Assembly: GCA_049889215.1 (NCBI GenBank)
Contig: JBMHDV010000007.1
Coordinates: 1 to 64,000 of the forward strand
From: UBA817 sp049889215
Lineage (GTDB): Bacteria > Margulisbacteria > Marinamargulisbacteria > UBA817
Length of the DNA: 64,000 nucleotides
Direction: 5' to 3'
Within the stretch, counting starts at the first letter, position 1, and the number at the start of each line of letters is the position of its first letter. A model generated the notes under the pieces. That model saw nothing but the letters and a program-made list of their open reading frames with translations, was not told where the DNA came from and made no database searches. Position numbers and translations under genes: made by a program. This document shows, one piece after another, positions 27,192 through 35,966 of the stretch.

Positions 27192-27812
27192 TTAAACCCG
27201 CCACCGCCAATGAAACTTGATGGCCAGCAGTCGTACAATAAATATGACGGCCACCGACACTGCCATGGTAACAACAGGCGAAAAAATTGCTGCTTTCACC
27301 AACCCTACATACAGATAGGCCCCTAAAAACGCGAGGGAGGCATATAAGGTCGAGCCTTTTTGAAAAATCATCGGAATGTCCTGGCATAAACTGTCGCGAA
27401 TAACACCACCAAACGACGCCACAATGGTGGCTAAAATAGCGACAATAATGGGTGGATGCCCCAACTGATGGGCAGTTTGGGCCGTTGAAATGGCGAAAAG
27501 GGCCATCCCCATGGCATCGGGCACCAACAACCACGATGACTTAATTTGAATTTTTTTCAATAACGATATAACGATAATTAAACCCAATAGCATTAAGGGA
27601 TATTCGGCATGGGCAATCCAATACACTGGCTGAATATCCAACACAACATCACGAATCGTCCCGCCACCGAATGCCGTAACCCAAGCAATAATATACACAC
27701 CAACAATATCAAAATCCTTTTGCCTAGCCAAAATAACACCTGATAATGCAAAGGCTAAAATCCCCAACGTTTCGATCCAATACAACAATTGTTCAGCAAA
27801 GATGGTTGTCAT
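27192..27812 (-). CDS. TRIC/UPF0126 family membrane channel protein
   Basis: 206 residues from ATG 27812. Two repeats of three helices each carry the family signature: GVILARQKDFDIVGVYII, then FGGGTIRDVVLD; and in the second repeat FGGVIRDSLCQDIP. Members are trimeric channels reported to pass K ions or small amino acids. ATG 27812 replaces an upstream ATG at 27860 because a perfect TATAAT lies six bases ahead of it. Confidence 0.88.
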   Translation of the reverse strand: MTTIFAEQLLYWIETLGILAFALSGVILARQKDFDIVGVYIIAWVTAFGGGTIRDVVLDIQPVYWIAHAEYPLMLLGLIIVISLLKKIQIKSSWLLVPDAMGMALFAISTAQTAHQLGHPPIIVAILATIVASFGGVIRDSLCQDIPMIFQKGSTLYASLAFLGAYLYVGLVKAAIFSPVVTMAVSVAVIFIVRLLAIKFHWRWRV

Positions 27813-27818
27813 ACATTT

Positions 27819-27824
27819 ATTATA
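27819..27824 (-). promoter_or_regulatory. -10 box of a leaderless promoter (TRIC gene)
   Basis: Perfect TATAAT on the minus strand, six bases from ATG 27812. The -35 position is not consensus. Confidence 0.6.
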
Positions 27825-27885
27825 AATCACACACACAAAAACCACACGGCATTCCTCCATAATAAAACATGGATAATGCTTTAAT

Positions 27886-28640
27886 TAACCGTGCTGAAAC
27901 TAAAAATTCAAAACTCCCAGTAAGTTTTTTTGGAGGAAAGTTTTAAATTTCTATGAGAGGAAATAGCTATCGCAAGGCATACTTTTGGGTTGATATTTGG
28001 ATTTTCTAGCAAAAGGGATAGCACCACGAGTAGCAGACCTGAAACTAAAAATTCAAAGATCCCAGTAAGTTTTTTGGGGGGAAATTTGGATTTCTAGCAA
28101 AAAGCTTGTTTTTTTGGCGGGAAGTTTTAAATTTCTATGAGAGGAAATAGCTATCGCAAGGCATACTTTTGGGTTGATATTTGGATTTTCTAGCGGAAGG
28201 GATAGCTACGCGAGTAGCAGACCTGAAACTAAACATTCAAAGATCCCTGTAAGTTTTTTGGGCGGAGATTTGGATTTCTAGTAAAAAGCTTGTTTTTTTG
28301 GCGGGAAGTTTTAAATTTCTATGAGAGGAAATAGCTATAGCAAGGCATACTTTTGGGTTGATATTTGGATTTTCTAGCAAAAAGCTTGTTTTTTTGGAGG
28401 AAAGTTTTAAATTTCTATGAGAGAAAATAGCTATTGCAAGGCATACTTATGAGCTGATATTTGGATTTTCTAGCGGAAGGGATAGCTACGCGAGTAGCAG
28501 ACCTGAAACTAAACATTCAAAGACCCCAGTAAGTTTTTTGGGCGGAGATTTGGATTTTCTAGCAAAAATGCTTGTTTTTTTGGAGGAAAGTTTTAAATTT
28601 CTATGAGAGGAAATAGCTATGCGAATAGCAGGTCCGAACA
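27886..28640. repeat. Non-coding cluster of interleaved repeats with GNRA hairpins
   Basis: About 750 bases between the TRIC gene and tRNA-Pro hold no gene of normal size. Two modules recur. Module A opens with CCTGAAACTAAA and includes CAGTAAGTTTTTT (starts near 27892, 28041, 28222, 28501, and a decayed copy near 28632). Module B includes AAGTTTTAAATTTCTATGAG followed by GATATTTGGATTTTCTAGC (starts near 27938, 28124, 28306, 28392, 28582). Between them sits the hairpin GCTAC-GCGA-GTAGC (28205-28218, 28485-28498) and its variant GCTAT-GCGA-ATAGC (28616-28629). Spacing is irregular, so this is not a CRISPR array. It may be an RNA-level element or a decayed mobile repeat. Confidence 0.9.
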
Positions 28641-28668
28641 TAAAATTTAAAAATTTCCCCAAAAAAGA

Positions 28669-28746
28669 TGGTCGGGGCGACTGGATTCGAACCAACGACC
28701 TCTACTCCCCCAGAGTAGCGCGCTAACCGGGCTGCGCCACGCCCCG
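28669..28746 (-). tRNA. tRNA-Pro (anticodon GGG), CCA encoded
   Basis: On the minus strand the acceptor stem CGGGGCG pairs with CGCCCCG, followed by discriminator A and an encoded CCA. The anticodon stem is CTACT/AGTAG with loop CTGGGGG, so the anticodon is GGG. The T-arm has the standard TTCGAATC loop. C1-G72 is the expected proline identity pair. Confidence 0.95.
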
Positions 28747-28815
28747 AACAGTTAAAGAGTACCTGAAGAAAAGAAGTTGTTCAACATATACAAAATTCAC
28801 CCGCTGAATTAACAG

Positions 28816-29838
28816 CTATGGCTGCTTAATGAGTAAACGCCCCTGATTTGATGGATCAGAGCTTACCCCTATATTGTTATCTTTTAAAAATGTTTGTACT
28901 GCATTCTTTAATGCACCACTTCCATGCCACCCAACAATAATGAATGATGGCAAATTAACTTGACGAATGCAATCCAACAGGAACACCCGAGCAACTGACG
29001 AATGAACGCCTGCTGGATGGGCGTTTATTGTTGGATCTTTGCTTACCATTTCAGCCCACACCTTCGATGAATAAAATTGATCCTCATGTAAATCAAGTGT
29101 TTTCGCGTTCCCTAAATTTGAATTTAATAGTTGCTTCTGTTTCATTTCAGCTAACAATGCCAGCGCTTTATTCATCCCATCAGCACCACCGGCTTTTTCA
29201 CACGCTGATATTGCTGCAGAATAAGTAACTACATCTGGAATGATATCTTTACGCATTAAATTGTAAAGTTGCTTTAATGCATGTTGTAAGTCACCAAGTT
29301 GACCCGCTGTTTTGATCAGGGAAGAAGTAACCTTTAAGACATCACGAATGGTTTTTCCATTTTTGCCCTCTAAATATTCTTGAATAATGTATTCATTATT
29401 TCTTAATTTTGATTTTCGCCCATTAGCGGCTGTTGTTTTGCGCCTTGGGTTTTTATTTTTTGGTTTGGGTTCCCCCACTTTATTCAACCTTACCGTTGCC
29501 CTTACAGTTGGTACTCGTGATGTTCCAACAGATTCTTTTTTCAACCTATCCATAGGGATGGTTGTTACTTCATTAACACCTAAACTGAGCTTGGCCTCCA
29601 GCGCCCCATATGCAGAGTCCGCACCCTCACCTGCGGATTTCAACGATTGCGCACCCTCACCTGCGGATTTTTTTACCCTATCCGCCCAGGACATCTTTTT
29701 CACTGGCGGCACAACGGGTTCTTTTTTCAACCTATCCGTAGGGATGGTTCTTTGAGCTGAACTAAATGCTGTTGCATTTACATGAAGCCCCCAGGAAGTC
29801 TTTTTCACTGTCGGTATAGTTACATTAAATTTTGACAT
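28816..29838 (-). CDS. PPR-SMR domain protein
   Basis: 340 residues. The first 115 are basic, low complexity, with repeated segments (IPTDRLKKEPV / IPMDRLKKESV; SAGEGA twice). Residues about 175-240 are pentatricopeptide repeats: ALKQLYNLMRKDIIPDVVTY, then SAAISACEKAGG and ALALLAEMKQK. Residues about 250-340 form an SMR domain: AKTLDLHEDQFYSSKVWAEM, then FIIVGWHGSGALKNAVQTFL. PPR tracts bind RNA base by base and SMR domains bind or cut nucleic acid; the pair is typical of plant chloroplast and mitochondrial proteins and rare in bacteria. GAGG lies seven bases before the ATG. It neighbours tRNA-Pro. Confidence 0.8.
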   Translation of the reverse strand: MSKFNVTIPTVKKTSWGLHVNATAFSSAQRTIPTDRLKKEPVVPPVKKMSWADRVKKSAGEGAQSLKSAGEGADSAYGALEAKLSLGVNEVTTIPMDRLKKESVGTSRVPTVRATVRLNKVGEPKPKNKNPRRKTTAANGRKSKLRNNEYIIQEYLEGKNGKTIRDVLKVTSSLIKTAGQLGDLQHALKQLYNLMRKDIIPDVVTYSAAISACEKAGGADGMNKALALLAEMKQKQLLNSNLGNAKTLDLHEDQFYSSKVWAEMVSKDPTINAHPAGVHSSVARVFLLDCIRQVNLPSFIIVGWHGSGALKNAVQTFLKDNNIGVSSDPSNQGRLLIKQP

Positions 29839-29910
29839 AATTTACCTCAGTATTAAATTTTACTAAAAAAATAGCAATACAACAAATATAAAAAGTTACG
29901 TACTAATCAA

Positions 29911-31917
29911 TTACCCAACTTGATCAATGGGCTTATCCAGGGAAATTGGTACCGCTGGATCTGCATCATCGTTTGGCTTGGGTGTTGCCGCTTTACGCTT
30001 GCGCGTGGTTGGCTTTTTAGCGGCTGGCTTTTTGGCCTTCGCTGCCAATGCGGGTGTTTTTTTAGCCGTTGCACGCTTTTTAGGGCCTTGAAACTTAGCC
30101 ACCAAATCTAAAAATTCAGGGCCATCGATAACTTCCTTATCCAATAATATTTTCGAAATTTCTACCAATGCAGTTTTATATTTCTTCAAAATTTTGGTTG
30201 CACCTGCATAGGCATCCTGAATAAGATCATTAATTTCATTATCAATTTCTTTGGCGATGTGATCAGAATAGTCTTGAGATTGTTCAGACATCTTTCGCCC
30301 CAAAAAGACAGGGCCATTGTCCAAACCATACTTACGGGTACCGAGCTTTTCGGACATGCCATACTTACATACAAAGTTTTTCGCCAATTCGGTTACTCGT
30401 TCAATATCATTTGATGCACCGGACGTAATTTCACCAAAAATGATTTCCTCTGCAATTCGGCCACCCAATAAAATTTTCAACTGCGACAACATATGTTCAC
30501 GTGAAATCAAAAACTTATCTTCTTCAGGCAATTGCAACGTGTACCCCAACGCAAACCCACGCGGCAGAATGCTAATTTTATGGACGGGATCCGTGCTTTC
30601 AACATTCACAGCCACCAATGCGTGCCCAGTTTCGTGATAAGCAACAATTTCCTTTTCTTTGTCTGACATGATGCGCGACTTTCGTTGCGGACCAGCCACA
30701 ACACGTTCAACCGATTCTTCAATTTCGCTTAACGTGATTTCTTTTTTATCGCGACGTGCTGCCAACAAAGCCGCTTCATTAATGATGTTGGCTAAATCAG
30801 CACCAGTAAAACCAGGGGTTCGTCGAGCAATTAGTTCAAGGTCAACGCCCTTCTCTATTTTCTTACCTTGCGCATGGATCTCTAAAATTTCCTTACGCCC
30901 TTTTAAATCTGGCTTATCCACCGTTATTTGACGATCGAAACGACCCGGTCGCAATAATGCAGGATCCAAAATATCCGGTCGGTTGGTTGCTGCGATAACA
31001 ATAACCGTTGTATCCGCACCAAAACCATCCATTTCAACCAATAATGCGTTTAACGTTTGCTCACGTTCATCATGGCCACCACCCAATCCGGCACCACGTT
31101 GACGGCCAACGGCATCAATTTCATCAACAAAAATAATCGACGGGGTTGCCTTTTTGGCTTGCGAAAATAAATCACGCACCCTCGATGCACCCACACCAAC
31201 AAACATTTCAACAAAATCGGAACCAGACAAACTGAAAAAAGGCACATCTGCTTCACCTGCAATGGCTTTTGCTAAGAGAGTTTTACCTGTCCCTGGAGGG
31301 CCCATCAATAACGCACCTTTTGGTATTTTCGCACCAATATCACGGAACTTTTGTGGCTTCTTCAAGAATTCAACAATTTCTTTTAACTCTTCAACAGCTT
31401 CATCAACACCGGCAATATCCTTAAAGGTAACCTTTTGCTTCTTATCGCCCTTTTTCCATGGCGTGGCACGACTTTTACCAAATGACATGGCTTGGCTGCT
31501 AGCCCCCTGTGCTGATCTAAAAATAAAAAACCATAAGGCACCAATTAAAATAAACGGTAAAAACGCCTGCAAAAATAACCCTAAAAACCAATTGGAGTCG
31601 GTTGGATTTACATCAATATCAACATTTTTATCCTTTAGTTCTTGTATTAAATTTGGGTAATCCAAATAATACGATTTAAACGTGGCCCCATCTTGTGTGG
31701 TGTACTGAATCACTTGATCAGATGTCAAAATCTTGACCTTCTTCACCTGACCATTATCCAGTTCATTTAAAAACTGAGAGAAATTTATTTGCTGCGAATC
31801 CGTCGGTTTTGACATGGTCGCAGTGATAATTGATATTACAAAAAAACTAAAAAACAGATACCAAATAATGGATCGCCAGTCTTTTTTAGGGGGTCGTTGT
31901 CGTTTCTTTTTAGCCAT
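29911..31917 (-). CDS. ftsH: ATP-dependent zinc metalloprotease FtsH
   Basis: 668 residues. Two N-terminal membrane helices bracket a short periplasmic domain. The AAA module has Walker A MGPPGTGKTLLAKAIAGEA, Walker B IIFVDEIDAVGRQRG and the SRH RPDILDPALLRPGRFDRQ. The protease site is VAYHETGHALV near residue 426. The C-terminal 60 residues are a Lys/Ala/Pro-rich tail (AKKPAAKKPTTRKRKA), longer than usual. It degrades membrane and regulatory proteins. TATAGT eight bases before the ATG suggests a very short or absent leader. Confidence 0.97.
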   Translation of the reverse strand: MAKKKRQRPPKKDWRSIIWYLFFSFFVISIITATMSKPTDSQQINFSQFLNELDNGQVKKVKILTSDQVIQYTTQDGATFKSYYLDYPNLIQELKDKNVDIDVNPTDSNWFLGLFLQAFLPFILIGALWFFIFRSAQGASSQAMSFGKSRATPWKKGDKKQKVTFKDIAGVDEAVEELKEIVEFLKKPQKFRDIGAKIPKGALLMGPPGTGKTLLAKAIAGEADVPFFSLSGSDFVEMFVGVGASRVRDLFSQAKKATPSIIFVDEIDAVGRQRGAGLGGGHDEREQTLNALLVEMDGFGADTTVIVIAATNRPDILDPALLRPGRFDRQITVDKPDLKGRKEILEIHAQGKKIEKGVDLELIARRTPGFTGADLANIINEAALLAARRDKKEITLSEIEESVERVVAGPQRKSRIMSDKEKEIVAYHETGHALVAVNVESTDPVHKISILPRGFALGYTLQLPEEDKFLISREHMLSQLKILLGGRIAEEIIFGEITSGASNDIERVTELAKNFVCKYGMSEKLGTRKYGLDNGPVFLGRKMSEQSQDYSDHIAKEIDNEINDLIQDAYAGATKILKKYKTALVEISKILLDKEVIDGPEFLDLVAKFQGPKKRATAKKTPALAAKAKKPAAKKPTTRKRKAATPKPNDDADPAVPISLDKPIDQVG

Positions 31918-32010
31918 ACGTTAATACTATAGAATCCAGCCTAAAAAAACAAACCCCCATCAGCACAACTTGAATTTAAATAAAATTAACTATACATTTA
32001 AATCACTCCA

Positions 32011-35000
32011 ATGATTTATCCACATCACCAAAAAAAAGTAGTTGCAGCATCACATGCACCTGCAAAAAAACAAATCACCATATTCTTGCACCAACTAATA
32101 GACAACAGGCGACGACTTGAAAATGAAATAACCGTTTTTAGATCCAAGGCTACAGCAACGTTAGAAAAAAACAAAAACGTTAAAGAACTACTTCTAGAAA
32201 TTCGCAAAAAACAAAACGAACTTAAGGTAACAAATCAAATGTTGATTCAATATCAGCAGAGTTTCATCTTCGATTTTTCAATTCAAACAACACACATTGA
32301 TCCTCAAATAGACGGGCTAACCCAGCCTGGAAAAAAACTGCTCATCCAAGAAGCTGCTCTTGCATTAACAACACACTGCATTAATCATTTGGTAGAAACT
32401 GGCCAATTACCAAAAAAAGATGACTTAATCAGTTATGCAAAAATTCAATTAAACAGTTATTTACAAAATACAAACAAGATTTTAAAAGGGTTTCCAAAAA
32501 AATTAAAAGAAATAAAACAGCTAAAGAGACTAATTAAAAGAAACAAACAATTTTTAAACTCAATTATTTCGGATGCACTTCGTTACATTTACCAACTCAA
32601 TACAATGCCCGCTGTAATGCAACATTTAAACACCAAAACCCCACCAATCATATTTACACCGTTTATGGTATTGTCAGACAGCCAAAATTTAATTAAATTC
32701 CTAAATTTCCTAAATAATAAAAACAGCGCATTCTCAAAAATGATCGTAGAGTACCCATTGCTTGATGGCATATCACCCACATTTCATGCCGCATTACAGT
32801 TTGACTTAGAAAAGTTACTTATCTGCCTAAAATATGACTGGACACCATTCAGTTCAAAGTTGAACCGCACATCTATACGGCTGCATTTTAACAAAACAAA
32901 TCACCCAAACAACTATTTCACTGACGCACTAAAGTTGGTTCTGCAATTTTGTTTTGGCGCCCCAACAATCGCTGGCCGTTTAACCGACGATGCAATAAAA
33001 AATGCAATCATTACATTCCTATGCAATAAAATTGCAATGACAGGGAAGCGCATTGAAGACGTCAAACGTACTGACGAATTTAAAGACTTCGAAGGGTTTT
33101 TAGATGAATTATTCTCAGCAGAATCAAACAGAGGCATTATCAGCACGTTTAATCAACGCATCACGTCAGAAATAGCGGCCAGTAGAACATCAGACTCAAA
33201 CCAACTCGCTCTGAATACTCAACTAATTCCATCCAATATTCAATCGTTATATGCCGGAAGTGTTCTTGTAGACATTGCCCAAATGGTTCTAAAACGAAAA
33301 AAAGTGAGACATGTTAACCATTTGGATTTCAAACCATCAAACCACTTATCCATAAGCTCATTTGTTGCAGAACTACCCAACCCAGACTTTTTTTGGGATT
33401 TAAGCATTAGCCTTCTTGAAAGACGCGCTGAGTTTGAGGATAGTTTTCGGTGCTTTAAACCCAACGAAGAAATTATCGAACTATTTAAACCCCAAACCGA
33501 AGATGGCGGCAATCCATCACAACTTCTAACGCAACTTTTATGCGCAGTTGCAAACGCATTTTCAAAGCAACCAATGGCATACAAAGAAACAATGATTGAT
33601 AAATTTAATCAATTCTTAAGACTCCTTCGCGCCCAACCTGAATTCCAACCAATCTTAAATCCAGAAGAAGCCGAAGAACCATTAACTGACCCGTTGGCTG
33701 GCATCGCTTGGCTGGCAATTAAGTCAGGGTCTTACTCAAGTGCCCTGTTTATTTTAAACTACCTTAATGAAAACGGCTCTGAATCCGTATATAAATTTTT
33801 AAAAGAAAAGTTGGAGCAACCATTGGTAGGTGGTAAAAACATGTACCTTTCATCAGCTTTTAGTTTTGCAGTATATTGTGATATTTCATTTTGGTATTTA
33901 TCCAATCAATACTTAAGAATGCCCACCAAAAAAGAAGCAATTGTTAACGAGATTACCACCTTGGCCAACACCACTAAATTCCCAATGTTAATTATCGACT
34001 TTCTTGAATCAATTCAATATTCACTCCATCAAAATCAACAAATCAAAAAGCTCACTAAAGACGATATCCAACTTTGGACAGCCCCTGTTCTTACTTCGTT
34101 TCCACACTTGAATCGAACCATCTTACACCATAAATTTGAACCAATGTTAGCTAAAGCCCATTATGAAGATCTCATGCGACCAATCAAAGAAAACGCTGCA
34201 ACAAGCATTCAACGCATTGGGCGACAATACTTATCAACCAAACAGTCAAGTGCAGTGTCTATTCAACGCATAATCCGTGGGCACTTGGGTATAAAAAGGC
34301 GCAAGCAACGGTATCAAAGCATCATACGAATACAATCCGTATTACGCATGAAACAACATCGAACGATTTACTTGGACTGTATTAACAAACGAACAAACGC
34401 AAGCATCAAAATTCAAGCCATGGCTCGGGCCAAGCATAACTATCATTGGTACAAAAAACATCGTATTAGCAGCATTAAACTCCAAGCCTTTTTACGCATG
34501 GCAAAAACCAAAAAAACACTCATAAAGCATCAAAATACTGCCACAAAAATTCAAGCATTCCAACGCATGACAACCGCCAAATGTTCATTTAAAACCCATC
34601 GAAATGCCGCCACAAAAATTCAAGCATTTCAACGCATGAGAGCTGCAAAAAAAGCCGTCAATGCACAACGTGATACCATCAAAAAACAAAATGCTGCCGC
34701 CAGAAAAGTTCAAGCATTCCAGCGCATGAGAGCTGCCAAAAAAACCGTCAATGCACTACATGATACCATTAAAAAACAAAATGCTGCCGCCACAAAAATT
34801 CAAGCATTTCAGCCCATGGTAACAACCAGACAAGCTTACTTACAAAAACAAGCCAACACCCGCTATAAGCAATTAATAGACTTAGTAAGCAAGGTTAAAT
34901 CCCAAACATGGTTTGAAACATATTTTTTACAAAACAAAGAGATTGTTATAAACGGTGTTTGTGAAAATATTAATGGAGAGCGCTATATTATCGATGGCAC

Positions 35001-35298
35001 CGTCGGTATGACAACAACCGTTAATGGTACTCCTCAATTCGTTATAATTTCAATTGATTTAAACCAAAAACAAATTCAAATCAGCTGGGGATTGAACCAC
35101 AAGATGCAATACAACGAACCAGAAGACATTAATAATTTTTTAGGTAACGCTAAAATTAATTACAACTACATTGAATTTAATGAGCCAAAGTTTGATGGCA
35201 CAAAACTCACGAACACCGGGCTCGGAATTCATTTGGATCAACTTTGTGCAGCTGCAATTCATTGCCCCCCCACTTGTTTTGATCTTAACCAAGATTAA
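32011..35298 (+). CDS. Large protein with nine IQ-like motifs
   Basis: 1095 residues. Residues 1-725 are mostly alpha-helical and not recognised. Residues about 730-945 are a tract of nine IQ-like units, the first two closest to the consensus IQxxxRGxxxR (SIQRIGRQYLSTK, SIQRIIRGHLGIKRRK) and the later ones nearly identical (ATKIQAFQRMRAAK). The last 140 residues form a separate, probably beta-rich domain. In eukaryotes IQ motifs bind calmodulin or myosin light chains; bacteria have no calmodulin, so a host target is conceivable. There is no signal peptide or membrane segment. TATACA 14 bases before the ATG is a possible -10 box. Confidence 0.7.
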   Translation: MIYPHHQKKVVAASHAPAKKQITIFLHQLIDNRRRLENEITVFRSKATATLEKNKNVKELLLEIRKKQNELKVTNQMLIQYQQSFIFDFSIQTTHIDPQIDGLTQPGKKLLIQEAALALTTHCINHLVETGQLPKKDDLISYAKIQLNSYLQNTNKILKGFPKKLKEIKQLKRLIKRNKQFLNSIISDALRYIYQLNTMPAVMQHLNTKTPPIIFTPFMVLSDSQNLIKFLNFLNNKNSAFSKMIVEYPLLDGISPTFHAALQFDLEKLLICLKYDWTPFSSKLNRTSIRLHFNKTNHPNNYFTDALKLVLQFCFGAPTIAGRLTDDAIKNAIITFLCNKIAMTGKRIEDVKRTDEFKDFEGFLDELFSAESNRGIISTFNQRITSEIAASRTSDSNQLALNTQLIPSNIQSLYAGSVLVDIAQMVLKRKKVRHVNHLDFKPSNHLSISSFVAELPNPDFFWDLSISLLERRAEFEDSFRCFKPNEEIIELFKPQTEDGGNPSQLLTQLLCAVANAFSKQPMAYKETMIDKFNQFLRLLRAQPEFQPILNPEEAEEPLTDPLAGIAWLAIKSGSYSSALFILNYLNENGSESVYKFLKEKLEQPLVGGKNMYLSSAFSFAVYCDISFWYLSNQYLRMPTKKEAIVNEITTLANTTKFPMLIIDFLESIQYSLHQNQQIKKLTKDDIQLWTAPVLTSFPHLNRTILHHKFEPMLAKAHYEDLMRPIKENAATSIQRIGRQYLSTKQSSAVSIQRIIRGHLGIKRRKQRYQSIIRIQSVLRMKQHRTIYLDCINKRTNASIKIQAMARAKHNYHWYKKHRISSIKLQAFLRMAKTKKTLIKHQNTATKIQAFQRMTTAKCSFKTHRNAATKIQAFQRMRAAKKAVNAQRDTIKKQNAAARKVQAFQRMRAAKKTVNALHDTIKKQNAAATKIQAFQPMVTTRQAYLQKQANTRYKQLIDLVSKVKSQTWFETYFLQNKEIVINGVCENINGERYIIDGTVGMTTTVNGTPQFVIISIDLNQKQIQISWGLNHKMQYNEPEDINNFLGNAKINYNYIEFNEPKFDGTKLTNTGLGIHLDQLCAAAIHCPPTCFDLNQD

Positions 35299-35306
35299 AC
35301 TATACT
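35279..35306 (+). promoter_or_regulatory. Promoter of the att-like ABC cluster, leaderless type
   Basis: TTGATC (35279-35284), 16 bases, TATACT (35301-35306), six bases, ATG 35313. It overlaps the 3' end of the IQ-motif gene. Confidence 0.6.
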
Positions 35307-35312
35307 TAATTT

Positions 35313-35966
35313 ATGATTCAGATTAACGGGCTAAGCAAATCCTACAATACAACGAGCACAGTGTTGAATAACATTTCAGCGAATCTAACAAGTGGTGCTA
35401 TTCACTTGCTTTATGGCCGAAGCGGATCTGGTAAAACAACACTATTAAACTGCCTATCCGGGGTTGAAGCCGTTGATTCGGGTGAATTAAGCGTGAATGG
35501 AAAAAACTTGCAACAGCTAACCGCCAATGAACGCGCGGACTTTCGTTTAAGTACCATTGGCATTATTTACCAATTTTTTAACTTATTGCCCTCCTTAACC
35601 GTTAGAGAAAATATTCTACTGCCCGCCATGCTGCAAAAAAAGGACCAGCAGCAGCACCTTCACACGCTGGCCAAGAAATTTGAAATCGCGCACCTGCTTG
35701 ATCAATGGCCCAATCAAATTTCTGGTGGGGAATCGCAACGGGTGGCCATCTGCAGAGCATTAATTTGCCAACCTAAACTGATTTTGGCCGATGAACCCAC
35801 CGGTAATTTGGACATCCGTAACCGTGACATCGTGATGGGGTACCTAAATGATCTTACCCAATCCGATGGGCTAACCTTATTAATTGCCACCCATGACCAT
35901 GAGCTAAAGTCCTATGCCAGCAATGTTTGGAACTTGCGTGGTGGTCAACTAACAGCAGCCGAATGA
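35313..35966 (+). CDS. ABC transporter ATPase, LolD/MacB/AttE type
   Basis: 217 residues. Walker A is LLYGRSGSGKTTLLN, signature ISGGESQRVAICRALI, Walker B LILADEPTGNLD followed by the family's DIRNRD; the H-loop is LLIATHDHE. It would power the large FtsX-type permease encoded immediately downstream with a four-base overlap (ATGA). Together with the third gene this resembles the Agrobacterium attEFGH arrangement. Confidence 0.93.
   Translation: MIQINGLSKSYNTTSTVLNNISANLTSGAIHLLYGRSGSGKTTLLNCLSGVEAVDSGELSVNGKNLQQLTANERADFRLSTIGIIYQFFNLLPSLTVRENILLPAMLQKKDQQQHLHTLAKKFEIAHLLDQWPNQISGGESQRVAICRALICQPKLILADEPTGNLDIRNRDIVMGYLNDLTQSDGLTLLIATHDHELKSYASNVWNLRGGQLTAAE

Noticed and set aside
27886..28640. 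Possible CRISPR array
   Set aside because: Repeat units are long, interleaved and unevenly spaced, there are no unique spacers of constant length, and no cas gene is near.
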